64,000 nucleotides of DNA, taken from Centroberyx gerrardi (taxonomy: Eukaryota > Chordata > Actinopteri > Beryciformes > Berycidae). Where the stretch lies: the NCBI RefSeq assembly GCF_048128805.1, contig NC_136016.1, forward strand, positions 7,998,501-8,062,500, in the 5' to 3' direction. Under the pieces are notes generated by a model that did no database searches, was not told where the DNA came from, and was given only the letters and a program-made list of their open reading frames with translations. Position 1 is the stretch's first letter, and each line of letters begins with the position of its first letter. Made by a program: the position numbers and the translations under genes. This document shows, piece by piece, positions 50,231-63,500 of the stretch.

Positions 50231-51927
50231 TTCTATTGGATGTTGCTGTTGTCTCATTGTGGGGGAGAATGTGATGGCAGGATGAAGCGTTTGCATAAAT
50301 ACAGATGTGAGATGAGTCAAAGTTTTGTTTTTTACATTAAATCATCCTACTGGGCTGCATTTTATAGAATCTATAATGCTATTTGAGTTTATCTAATCAC
50401 TCACTTCTGATGTGTAATGCTGTTCCCATGAACAGTCCCTGAAGTCATTTATCATTTCCATACATACTATTTTAGGCCTTGTTTTCAGTGGGGCTAAAAA
50501 ACCTAATGTATTTGGACTTAATGTTAGCACCATATGCAACATTTGAACTACATGACTCCTGATTAAAAGCACAGAGCTCTGAAATGGTTGGATGCATCTT
50601 CAACATATGACGTATTTTTTTAAGCAGGCTACTTTTTATTTCTTTTTTTGCAGTCCAGTGTCACATTCTTAACTCCTCTTTGAAATGGCATCCCAGTCCT
50701 AGTCATGCCCTTTTCAGCTCTCATTTCACTTCAACAGTGTTTTGCTTTTTTGCTAAATATTCTTTCTTATAAATAGCCCACAGGCAGCCTGGAGGAGGCT
50801 TCAACCTTTTAAGACGATTAAAAGTCATGAACATGCGGTTGGGTTATTTTTATTTGTGTTTCTGACGACATAGACCAGTATTAACCAAAGGACTGTGATT
50901 CGGTGGATGGGGGTTTGGGGAGTCAAATGTGTTACACAGACATTAATTCATGGCACCGTTACTTTTTTAATTATACGGCTGCCGACTTGACAGGCTCGTA
51001 TCAGAGAGGTGTGGGGAACCAGACGTGTGCTAAAACTCATGAGGAACTTGTGATTTGTAAATGGATGGTGTGTGTACAGAGTTACCCAGCCAAATACATT
51101 TTAAATTGTAAATCAGGTGTAGCCTACATGTATTTCGAAAAGTAATCTTCAGGTAAAGCTGTGGATGACTTTTTATATGATCTCTGATCTTTCCCATTGC
51201 TGAATAAACAACAACAGAAATATAAAAATAAAAAATAGATGTGGGTCACGTCACATAGGGTTGAATATCAAATGTGAGGCATGATGTTTTATTTTTTGTT
51301 TGTTTTTGATTAACCAGCATACAATGCATCTTCTATTATGCATGTTTGCAGTTGTGGTCTCACTCTATGAGCAGAATAAAGTTGATTTAATATGATCATA
51401 AATTTGGCCTAATTCTAGACAATTCTAATCAATTCATAAAGGAGGTTTGCCTCCTCTAATTTTATTATTCTTTATCAGTCATTAAACTCTGCTTTCCTTT
51501 TTCTGGTCTGCTAAGTATTTTCAATTATTACATGAAAAGCATATTGCCTGCAGCAAAATATTCATAAATTTACTTCGATCTTTGTTGAACACCAGATCAA
51601 AAAATTGACCTTTTCTAGATTGCCCTAATTTTCAGCAGAATGATAATGTTAGAAAAACAATTTGTAAATTAAATAGACTTTTCAATTAGTTGAAAAATAC
51701 CTATTTATAATAATAATTTCTTGAGTTGCAGGTAGCCTAGTTATTATAAGGAATGTAATGGCTGCCCAAACTTTTGCCATGTACATTACAGATAAATTCA
51801 GTTGCATTATGAACTAACACTAAACACTAAGACTAAAACAACAATCAGAGCAGCAGCTAACAAGATTAATTGTTATGAGCGGTGTCTAAAGTCTATGGGA
51901 GGAAGTCTCAGTGCCATAACTCTGTCC

Positions 51928-52399
51928 TTAAAGGAATAGTTCACCCAAAAATGAAAATTCTGTCATCATCTACTCACCCTCATGCCAGTTGAAACACAGG
52001 TGAAGTTTGTCCATATAACACACAGGGAGGTTGCCAGCACAACTCCATAGCAGCCTTCTCCAAAACAACTGAAGTCAGTGGGGACCAGTTCTTCAGAGTT
52101 CCAAAAAGACCTATATTTACACCATAATTTAGTGCAAATCTTAACTACAGCTGATTGATTTGCAACAAATCATGGTGTATAGGTCTTTCTATTCACAGTG
52201 TGATTGACTGTTTTTGTTTTGGAACTCTAAAGAACCGGTCCCCATTGACTTCAGTTGTTTTGGAGAAGGCTGCTACGAAGTTGTGCTGGCAACCTCCCTG
52301 TGTGTTATATGGACTAACAAATTTCACCTGTGTTTCATTTGGCATGAGGGTGAGTAGATGATGACAGAATTTTCATTTTTGGGTGAACTATTCCTTTAA
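51928..52399. mobile_element. Fold-back (long inverted repeat) MITE-like element with TTAA ends
   Basis: Two arms of about 200 bp are near-perfect inverted copies around an AT-rich centre (about 52125-52185). Each arm begins TTAAAGGAATAGTTCACCC and continues through AATGAAAATTCTGTCATC, the motif ACTCACCCTCATG, and shared inner blocks such as GGAGGTTGCCAGCACAACT and CCTTCTCCAAAACAACTGAA. Arms differ at few positions, so insertion is fairly recent. TTAA at both ends fits a piggyBac-type target site, but as TTAA is its own complement it could equally be part of the palindrome. No transposase frame is present. The end motif is of a type common in fish genomes. Transcribed, it would form a long hairpin RNA. 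Confidence 0.75.
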
Positions 52400-52947
52400 C
52401 ACCCCCAGCCTCCCCACTGCTGCTACTCAGTAATCTTAAACTTACATATTTTGTTTAACATTTTTACTCCAACTGGACAGTGAGGGACAGACGGGGGTCC
52501 ACCTCGTATTTCCCCATAAACCGTCAGTGTGTAGCGGCAGATGACAAAGGCTTAGCGTGGTAATCCTCTTGTCCACCATCTGGCCGCTCCTCTAAAATTA
52601 AACCTCCAAACCAGGGCACTTGCAACAGATGCTAACATCTGTAAATATACAGGTGCTTCATTAAGGCAAGATACACGTGGAGCACAGCTGCCAGGCAGTG
52701 TCCAAATCTCTCAGATCATATTCACGTTATGGGCGCGTATGATTCATACGCCCAGTTATATAATGTGTATTGGAAATGCTGCAGATGGGAGGGATAAAGA
52801 GGGCAATAATGGATGAGATTGGGAAAAGCTTCAGCATACGGAGATCTGCCATTACTGGGGATAAAAGTTGCCCTCTGTCAGTCATTTTCAGATTGATGAC
52901 TAATATTGGGTTGGGGTCCAAGGTTTTTACTGCTTAATTTAGATTTG

Positions 52948-52950
<3 letters not shown>

Positions 52951-52984
<34 letters not shown>
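52951..52984. repeat. TG microsatellite
   Basis: Seventeen uninterrupted GT dinucleotides. Confidence 0.9.
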
Positions 52985-52986
<2 letters not shown>

Positions 52987-53044
52987 CAGAGAGGGACTTT
53001 AGATAAGTTCAGAGTCATAAGTCAGAACTTGTTAACCCAGCCTC

Positions 53045-53072
53045 GTTGTTGTTGTTGTCGTTGTTGTTGTTG
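53045..53072. repeat. GTT trinucleotide repeat
   Basis: About nine GTT units with one GTC variant. Confidence 0.8.
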
Positions 53073-54270
53073 TGTGTAGTTACAGCTCTCCCACACTGAC
53101 CCACAATACCTTCAGAGACCCTTCTCTGCCCTTGTAAGCGCTTCCTTTTGCATAATCCAAGACAGACTTAAGTTTCATATATAGGCTGTATATATAGGCT
53201 TATACAAATAGGCTTACATATAGGCTTTCACCTGTACAGTACAGTTATCAATTCACATTTTGATTGGTTTATAGGTTGTATACTTCTTGAGCAAGTCAAT
53301 CGGTATTTTTATTCTTTTATCAATATATATTTTCTACCTTTTCGCTTTTCATTTTCAATATTTTTTTATTGCTGTTTAACCAAAATGGCTGTCAACCTCC
53401 ACTATAAACATAGCAAAAGCCCATGGTTTCTGCATTTATTTTAGAGAACAGAGCAAGTTTCTGACTGGCTGCAAGCCGGTACGTTGCATGAGTGTGTCAC
53501 TGAACGTCAAAGACTATTTTTATACCTGTGAATAGAGGAAGCGCACGTGACCACACCTCTAAATCAACATTGTTAACACACACCTTGCTGAACCTGAGGC
53601 GAATGTGCACTCACATGACACCTACTTTTAAGCTGCAAATGACACATACCAGGGAGCTTTCTCACAAAATTTGACAGTGCTTTGCTATAAACACGTACCG
53701 TAAAATGTCATGCTCAACCAATATGAGCTGAAAATATGAAGTAGCCTTCTGCGTCATACAGATCACCGAAAAACTCGAGATCAAACGATGTGGGTCCCCT
53801 CCCACGGGACAGATCGGTGGTAGTTGTGTGTTTTGAGGTGTAGTGATTGACGGGTCACTGGGTTCACCAGGGAAAGTGGACTGCAAAGGCCAAAAGAGGC
53901 TTCTTGGCTAAGAGCATCAGTGGTCCACAAATGCGACTCAGGCTTGTCTTGGTCGGAGAGCTGCCAAGGAGTGCGGGCATGGGAAGCTTAGGCCAGTGGG
54001 ACTTGACACATGTGACTAAACGAATTGAGGTGGTTAATACGCTTTAAAAAACCCAGCAACAGGAGCCAAATGTGTTACTGGTTGGGGTTCTTACAAACAA
54101 AGAAACACTTATGTGTAACAAAGATTATGGGCCCTAAAAACTGAAAGATCAGGCAGAAGAAGAAAGGATGTTTGAATGTCCCAGGCTGTCTAAAGAGATT
54201 CCCAGTGTGTTCCCAGTTGAGTAAATGGCCCAAAGAAGTACATCCTGTCATAAAGTCTCTGATATAACTG

Positions 54271-54452
54271 TAATCCTGGAGAGGCACTGGCTTTACCTCA
54301 CATATACACTGTCATGTGTGTTTGAGGTGCGATTACACCGCCTTGTGTGAAACATGATATCTTCTTTTCCATGTGCGCTTTTCAGCCACAACCGGAGTGA
54401 AAGCGGTGTGGCAGAAGATGTCTGCGGAGCGAGGGGATGCGTCACTGGATTA
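54271..54452 (+). promoter_or_regulatory. Candidate CRX/OTX sites upstream of cdhr1
   Basis: TAATCC at 54271-54276 and GGATTA (its reverse complement) at 54447-54452 lie 130-315 bp upstream of the cdhr1 start codon. CRX and OTX2 bind TAATCC and drive photoreceptor genes, including cadherins of the outer segment. The hexamer is short, so two hits in this span are suggestive only. Confidence 0.35.
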
Positions 54453-54583
54453 GCGCCTGAGAATCTGCTCCAGCGTCTCGCACTGAGCCGCTGAGACGCC
54501 TCCAGAAGGGCACGACACTCGCCGCTCGCTTCCCTCCCCAAAGCCTTCCACATGAGCCAGCCAAGCCTTACCGCCCCACCAGG

Positions 54584-57500
54584 ATGAAGAAGGAAAAGAA
54601 AACGCATATTTTACTGTTTCTCATCTTGGTGCACTTCACCTTGGGTAGGGTCCGCTCTCTTTTCTTTCTGTCTTTGTGTGGTTCAGACTTCTTGCTGGTG
54701 TGTTGCCTTCACATTATCTGGTTAATCCTCTAACACACAGAGGGCATGCCCATCTTATTAGACTGTTCATGCTGCTTGTGCTTTAGATAGGAATGTGTGA
54801 TGATGTGCTTTTTGTTGTGATAGTGTTAACTTAATTCCAAAATAAATGCAATATTTAACCTCCGTCCTCCTCCCCCCTGCTTTCGGCTCCTGCCCTTTTA
54901 GCAAGTGAGTGCAACAAATATCTGTTAATTGTGTGAAGATTTCCTCTAAAAATAGAATTAGACTGTATGCCTGTATGTCTGTATGATTTCTGTATGATTT
55001 TCAGGGTTATACAGTATATAAAGTAGCATGTTGAATTGGTTATGCCATATACTATGACTTCTGTTCTGTTCAAATAACATGGGGCATGTTTATCTGTTTC
55101 TCCAAAAAGGGCAATCAGACTATGCTCCATATTTTTATGATAATGGCCCCAGCAGTACAAATGGGAATATGGCCTTGTTCAGCATCTCCGAGGATACACC
55201 AGTTGGTAAGTCTGACATGCAGTTTAATGGTGATTGTAACAATCGATTCAGTTATTAAGATCTATTTTAGGGGCTAGAACATTAACTTCAGTGTAGTTTA
55301 AATGTATTTATTTAAGTGCAAAAGTGCAGTGATGAAATGATCACATTGTTATCGAGGCTCAGGCTGATCACTGTAATACCTTATGGATTGTGACGTACAA
55401 CCAGACTTACGGGAAGACAACAGTATGGGGAGTGGCTCATCTTACCTGATTATCACACATGTTGTTCATACGGAACAATGGATTTGTTCAATCAGTACAG
55501 CAATGAAATAAAGGCATTTAAACTCCTTGTCTACATAATTAAAACAAACACAGACATTTAATGTTTTTCCTGTATTTGATGGACAACAGTTTGAGTTATT
55601 GTCATTCTCTGTCAATGTTTCCATGCAGGGACACAGATATACACTCTTAACGGCACAGACCCAGAGGGGGACTCTGTGCGATATGGCCTGACTTTTGAAA
55701 AGGGGTCCAGAGAATATTTTAAAGTGGACCCCAAATCAGGAAACGTGACTCTCGTTCAGGAGCTTGACAGAGAGGTGAGTCTGCCACTGAGATTCTACCA
55801 CTGTGGAACAAAATCACCTGTCGCCATTCCGCCTCAAAGTGACAATTTCCTCTTTTTATAGAAACAAGATGAAATCTCGGTGCGTGTGAGCATAACGGAC
55901 GGTCCCAATAAAGTGAGTTTATATATCCATCATGTGTTTTGTTCCAAAATGAGATGTCTGCCATTTGAAAGAAATTACACTACTCTTACAAAATGACTGA
56001 TAGCAAACAATGAAAACAAAACTTGTTACTTTTTAAAGGACAGCAGATAACTTAAGTCTGCAGTTGACAAAATGGTAACGCTTACAGAGTGAATCCTAAC
56101 ATTTTGAATGATGATCTTCAGGATGTATTTTCCAAAAAGGACATAGTGTTTTGGAAATCAACTCAAATATTTGTTTGAAATCTGCATGCATATTCATTTT
56201 ACATTACACAACCATACAAGTTCATTTGTGGCTGAGACATTGTCTCTTGTCCCTGTTTTCAGGTTGTTGAGACAGTAAGAGTGTTTATCACTGATGCCAA
56301 CGATGAGCGACCTGAATTTCAAAACTTGCCTTTCATCATTGATATCCCAGAGGTTTGTAAAATAAAGAAATTTGCTAACACCATAGTGTATTGATGGATG
56401 ATGCACTTGTGATGCACATGCTGTTAGTTCACTGCTGGAGGTCTCGCCACACCATCACCATCTTGTAAACCTGTCAGTAGAGTCAAACATTGGTTTAAAG
56501 GTTGAAAACTCCTTCTGATTCCTATGTTTTTTTTCTTTCCCAGGACACGGCTCCAGGCAGCAGCATCTACAGAGTCCAAGCGGTGGATAAAGATATGGGC
56601 TCTGGAGGCAGCGTCTCATACTTCCTACTGGTAACACAATATTATTGATAGGCAACAACACAGCATCATCCAGCACAGTAACACTGTCTACTGGCTTGGT
56701 ATGGCCTAGAGTTCAGGCTGAGACCGGCGGCTGCGCTGACACCATGCGAGCGCCGCTGCCATGTGGAGGGAGGAAAAGGGCATCGGAGTGATGGAACAGT
56801 GTGCGGAGGGAAAGATTAATCTCGTACGGGAGAGCAGTCTGGAAATGGTGTTACTTTAGTGGATTAAATTTCAATTACATTTTGAGCAAGGCATTGAAGG
56901 CTTAGCGGGAGCTTAGGGTCGCTCCGGGCCGACAACTGACAGCACGGTAGCTGTCATTGTTCACGTGTCAACAGTGAGACACGACCACCCCGCCGCAGGG
57001 CCAGAGGTGTGGGGAAAGTGTCAAGGTTGAAGTGAGAGGCGAGGCGAGGGAAAAACAGCCTCTGTAAAATACTCACTCTAAGCGATTAGTTTCATAGCGC
57101 TAAATTAAGTAGATACCAAACACCTGTGTGTCCTCCATTACTCTAATCACTGCTGACTGTGTGTTTTTTTTTTTTACACAGAGCTCACCGCCTGCCAAGT
57201 TCACCATCGATGGGCACAGTGGAGTCCTCAGGATCAAACCTGGGGAGACTTTGGACTACGAGACAACGCCCGCGCACTTTGTGACGGTGGTTGCGAAGGT
57301 GAGAGGGCGGTGGTGTGAATGCTTTTCTGATATACAGGGCAAAGATCCTCTCTGGAGGTCTAACCGTGTGTTCACACTGCGAGCAGCTTGGCTGAAGTGT
57401 CGCTCTATTCTGGCAGACTGTGGGCGGGGCCAGAGACCTCGACTGCGTCTGTGTGGCGGTCTGCAGCTACAAAGTTTCGAACAGGCAAATTATGCGTTTG

Positions 57501-60500
57501 TCACTGCTTTGGTATTACCTCTCATAACATTACATTGTTTTGATGAGTTAGCATAGCTAGTAAGCGCTAACCCTAACCCTCGCATTATTAAAAAAATAAA
57601 TAAATAAATAAAATGACTTCAGAACTTCAACTCCAACAATGGATGCAGCCGTTCTCCAATCATCATTTTAGAGGCTTTTTCTTCCTGAGTCTTTCCCATA
57701 AAAGTTGTAGAAAACTGGGAAGCTTTCAATGGCTGTGTCCATGTTGCACCTGCCAGGTGGAACTATTGTTCATGAAACAAAGCCACATTGGTAGGGAAAC
57801 AAGGAAGTACGGAAATCTGATTGGCTGTTGAAGGCCAATGACCAAGTTCAGCTATGGCTAACCTTTCTCAGTTGACGAGCTTGTTGACCGTCAACACATT
57901 GTCCGAGTTTCCCTGGTCGCTCACATGGAAGTAATGTATTATCAGTCGCTCAGCTCTATAGGACATCAGTGGACTTCTGCTGACTAATTATTGATCGCAG
58001 TGTGAGCCATAATATGATAGAGAGGTGGAAGGAGAGGGCTAGTTCCTCTCCAGCTTCAGCCCTGACTACCTGTGGAATAACACACAGTATATATACAGTC
58101 CCTCAAAAACTGCTGTAAAAATTGCTCTATCTTGATTTCTTTACTATTTCTGATATTAGATGAGTAGGCCTACATGTTGCGTAGTAAGACAGTGGGTACA
58201 GCCAGAGAAAGTGTTTAGGCCCCCATAAATGTTGTTAATAATGATGGGAATGAGTTGATCCCAAACTAGAAGTGAATCACTTTGGTAAAGAGATTGGAAC
58301 ATTTCTCTCTCCTCAGAAAGTCAGTGTAAAAAATGTCTCAGCATATCCCGCTCTCCCTGAAGCGTTATAACATGATTAGCATAGACAGCAATGATATTTA
58401 AATGAAATTACACATTCCGATGTTTCTAATTATATTTAATTTGTCATGCTAGATTACTGGTAAATGTGGATAACAAGAGGTTTGCATTAGTTTTAAATGG
58501 AGACGGTCACCATCATAACAAAGTGGAACATTATATTAAAACATACTGCATCATTCACTAGTCAGGCTATAGCTCAAATGAACAGATGTGCCTAATGAAA
58601 TCATTTCAAACCATGGACCATTTTGCAAATGTGAGGATTTAGTGCCATCATTACATCATCTTTTTTTTTATTTTTTATTTTTTTTTAATAATATTATCTA
58701 GCTAGTTACCAGTTTGAAATCCCCATCTTCTGCCAAACCACTTCAAGCTAGTCAGCTGGTTACTCTGATCCTAAAAATAACTAATTTCTCTTATTATTTT
58801 AGTGAGATGGCATAACACTCCATTGCAGTTACTATTACAGTATAAAACAAAGTGTAACTGTCCCCTCTCCCTCTGTTTCTTTTCTCAGGATGGCGGTGGC
58901 AAGTACAAGGAGAAGCACCAGGTCTTGACCTCCACAGCCACCATAACAATCAATGTAGTTGATGCCCAAGACACACCTCCCTCCTTCATAGGAACCCCTT
59001 ACTTTGGCTACATCTACGAGGTCTCAGTCCCTGTAAGTCTGTCTCCGTTCTCTCCATATCAACATGCTGCGTTTTTTCAGTGCAGCTGATTGCATGTTAT
59101 TGCTTTTGTCTACATGAATATGTAAATATTTGAATATGTTGTCATTTTTATTTCTAGGGTTCTGAAATATTCACAGTGTATGCTAAAGATGGAGATCAAG
59201 GCAATCCTAACGTCATATATTATTCTATTATCAACGGTAAGCACAATAAAACACTATTTTCAAAATAAGAATTAAATGCCATTTTGAACTATCTTTTGTT
59301 CCAATTAAACGTAATTGTAACCTGTTTTATGGTACTTGCAGGTGTTTTTTCAAACTAATTGAACACTTTTCTGTTTTCCTGTTTCAGGTAGCGATGGTGT
59401 CTTTGACATAAATAGCACAAGCGGCTGCATCAGCCTGACAACTTATCCAGTCCATCTGAAAAATGAATTATATGAAATTAAAGTCAAGGTAACAGTTGCT
59501 CTTTGGGTCTTGGGAACTACAAAGTCATCTCATAGTATAAGTAGATCTTATGATCATTGCTGAATGTGTGAATCTAATTTGAAACCCAGGCATCGGAGAT
59601 AGGCCCAAATGACCAGCTGTTGGACTACAGCGTTACCATGGTAACAGTCCGCGTGGTGGATCTCAACAACCACCCTCCAACCTTCTACGGAGAGAACGGA
59701 CCACAGAGCAAGTTTGAGGTCACCATGTATGAGCACCCACCTGCAGGGGAGATCCTCAGAGGCTTTAAGATCACTGTCAACGACTCGGACCAGGTAGGAC
59801 AATTACTCATATTTCATATTCCTGTCACTGATCTCCATACACCATCATTTCTCAGGTCCTATGAGTCTGTACACTTATCATACTTCACAAAGCATTCATT
59901 CAGTTTGGCCTTAATCACACAGTAAAACAACAATATTCTGTCTAAAAATGATGCTCTAATATTCAAAATGGAAGAATTACGATAGACTACAATACACTAC
60001 AAATGCCTCTGGGTACAACATTGCATAAATGTCTGCTAACCAGCCTCCACAAGCATTGTTATGTCTAGTTATGTAATACCCATTTGAAATAAAAATGTTG
60101 GACAATAAACTGAATTCAAAATAAAATGTTAGTCATTATGTCATCATGTCCATTAGCCCTCCTGCCTGAATGCTTCATGTAACATTATCTGCCAGACAGA
60201 CTTTTTCCCTTTTAGACCAGCCAAGCCTTGCTCAAGTCATTATCTTGCATCTGACCTCGCCAGAAATACCTATGAAATCAAAGGTGTATTTGATTTCATA
60301 GGTATTTCTGGTGAGGTGCACTTTTGGATTCATTCTTTGTTTTTTACTAATTCATGTTAATTTATAGACTGGATGTGTGTTCTTTACAGGGAGCGAATGC
60401 TAAATTCAAACTGAGGCTAGTGGGGCCGAGCCGGGTGCTGCGGGTGGTTCCTCAGACCGTCCTCAATGAAGCACAGGTCACCATCATTGTGGAAGACACA

Positions 60501-63500
60501 TCTGGCATCGACTACGAAAAGGGAGCAACCTTAACTTTCAAGGTCAGACTTTGTATTTGGTCTGGCCTCTTTGCGGTTATTAGCCGAGAATATTATTTTT
60601 ACCCTCTACCGCTATTTATTACTATCAGTAATCATTTCTGTTCTGATTGAAATGGCACAATCACAATTTTCATTTGTGTTTCTGCAGCTGCTGGCAGTGG
60701 AGATCGACACACCTGAGAGGTTCAGTGCAACAGCTGACATCGTGATTAACCTCCTGGACACAAATGACAACATCCCCAAATTCACATCAGAGTATTACAT
60801 CGCCAGGGTCCCAGAGAACTCCCCTGGAGGCTCTAACGTTGTGTCCGTAACCGTGAGTCCATCAAGATTAAACTCTGCTTTAACCCCACCGAAATATGAT
60901 TATATAATCCACCAATCCCCCAATAGATGCATATTACTGGGTGCAGTTCATTAGATGAAAGCAGGTTGTTGCCAGACAACAAAGCTCAATGTTCCCCGGC
61001 GCTTGTGCTTTTGTTGTCGCCAGTTATGAAATTCACATGACACTCTGGCATATGCTCTCTGTTATGCCTCAAGGGGTATTTGGAAAATACTGGCACATTT
61101 CTGACTTCCATTACAATTTATGTACCATGCAACCAGGCTATATTTGTGTTGTTTTCCAAGCGAAGCACTGAGGAGTAAAAAGCTTAATTTCCCTCAAGGT
61201 TAATCGTATTGGCCGATGGCTCATTCCCTGCTCTTTCTCACCCCAGGGACAGACTTATAGTAGACAGACCCTGCTGGGTCAAAACCCCCCAACCTATTGT
61301 ACATGAGCTTAAGACTCTAGTGGGTTATCCTAATCAGCTCCAATCATCTAAATGGACAGCCTTCAGCTACCTTGGCTGAGGGGTTTTGTCGCCCACCCTG
61401 ACGACAGTATTGTTGTATGATTATTGCTCCATGCAGTTCTACTAAAATAGTTATCAGGTTGGTAAATAATGCTGTTTAGAAAGTGTCCAATTTTGGAATG
61501 TGCGCTGCAAGTATTGGCCCTCTAATCTCTGTCCGTTTTTCCACAGGCAAATGATCCAGATTCAGGGCCTTGGGGCGAGGTCAAATACACGATTTATGGA
61601 TCAGGATCAGATTTGTAAGTAGCGCCCTACACTCCTGCCAGTTTAGGTTCAGTCAGATCAGATGCTTAACTCGTGCGTTACCATGACTGATCTAAATGCA
61701 TTTCATGGGCTAAAAAGTCACTTTTATGTAGATGACTCCAAGGAAGGGAACTGATTTTCAGAGTAGATCCAGCTCTGGGTCGCAGGTAAACTCAGTTAAC
61801 AACAGACCAGTCTTTTCTCATCTCAGTTTGTCTCTTTAATGGGAGAGGTACGCAGGAAACCAGTATGATTGGTCCAGCCTGTGCTCCTCTGCTGCACAAA
61901 CAGCTTACTCTAAGATGGCAGCAAGATGCTGGCTAATCTCCTAATTGGATTGGAGGGTAAAAAATAGACAGCCTGGCCTGTCTCACATAGGGAGAGCCAA
62001 TTAACATGCAATGTGACAGCTGGAGCCACGGAGACGGCAGCTTTGAAAAGCAAGGCAGCATGCAGTAAATGGAAAGTGCAAATTTATGCTTGTCTCCAGG
62101 CAGGGAGTTGAGTTAATTGTGTGAAAGTTATCAGTTCCAAGGCAACTTGTTAATTTTCACAGAGAAAAGGTAGAAAAAGATGGTAGAAAATGGCTGAATA
62201 GGAGCCATGTACTCACAGTGATAAACAAGAAAAAGCCTGACCTTTTCTGATTTCTCAGAAATCTATTTAACTTTTGTTATCCATTAACATAATCTAAATA
62301 TATTTCTTCCTAATTGCGGTTATCCCACCATGACTTTTAATCAAAGACCAACTTATGAAACATCAGTATCTTTTTATTTAGACATTTAGAAATAGTCAGG
62401 ATGTGATGTAAATATCTCTTGCCGAGTGCCTGTATAGAAACCAGGCTCACTGGGGCAGACAATACAATAAAATGAACAATTGTTGTTTTTACTAACACGC
62501 TCTCTATTTGGGACCGCAGATTTGCGATCCACCCGTCATCGGGCATCATCTACACGCAGCCCTGGGCCACGCTGGACGCAGAGGTCAGGTCCAAGTACAA
62601 CTTCTATGTCAAGGCCGAGGACTCAGAGGGAAAGTACAGCTTGGCTGAAGTCTTTGTCACCATCCTCGACCTGAACGACCATCCGCCAGAGTTCGACAAC
62701 AAACTCCTGGAGAAGACCATGATTATTGGTGCACCTGTCAAAGTAGAGGTACATTATGTGGTCTCCCCCCCCCAACAACTCAAAATCTAATTATAAATCA
62801 ATAAACACTGTAGGTGTAATATGTTTATTCAGTGTAATGGCTTGGGAGTTCATGTGATCATTGGTATCAGGTAAAGGGGCAAATATACTGAAATTGTTAG
62901 CAGTTGCGTATCTTATTCTGGTCTAGTCAAGTCTCAAAGGGCTTTACATAGCATCATATACATGTCATACACCATACTACATCATACATATACATACTAC
63001 ATCATATACTACATCATATTCACACCTGTTTTGCTGTCTACAGGCGGTGGATGAAGACGCAGAGTCTCCCAACAACGTCATTGAGTACTCCATCATGACA
63101 GCCGACCCCGACAACGCCTTCGACATCAACGCCGAGACGGGGGAGATCAAGCTGAAGCCTTACATCAAGTCCATGGCGATCGTGCAGAACATCACCAAGC
63201 AGAAGGACTGCAAGTGGTCTCTGGTGGTCCAGGCCCGGGACAGAGGCTCCCCGTCCTTCAGCACGACAGCCGTGGTCAATATCGATATCACTGAGGCGGT
63301 AAGACCCCCCTACCTGCGCTGACTTATCTCAGCATGCTTTGCAGCGCTGTAACTATGCCGAGCCTGCATCGTAGGCAGCATGGGCTGTAGATTCAAGCTA
63401 TTTTACCACTTGATAATATTCTTTTCATGCTATGCACCTGCAGCTGAGAATCCTTGTTTCAACCTGTCACTCATATTTCATTCACCGCATCTTTAAGATT

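Larger units (their letters stand above)
50231..54000. other. Intergenic region between ghitm and cdhr1
   Basis: No exon seen. It holds the fold-back element at 51928-52399, a TG microsatellite and a GTT repeat. The remainder is AT-rich unique DNA. In human this interval contains a small gene (C10orf99), but no counterpart was recognised here. Confidence 0.5.

Noticed and set aside
57567..57583. Telomere-like CTAACCCTAACCCT
   Set aside because: Only about two units, inside a cdhr1 intron; too short for an interstitial telomeric array.
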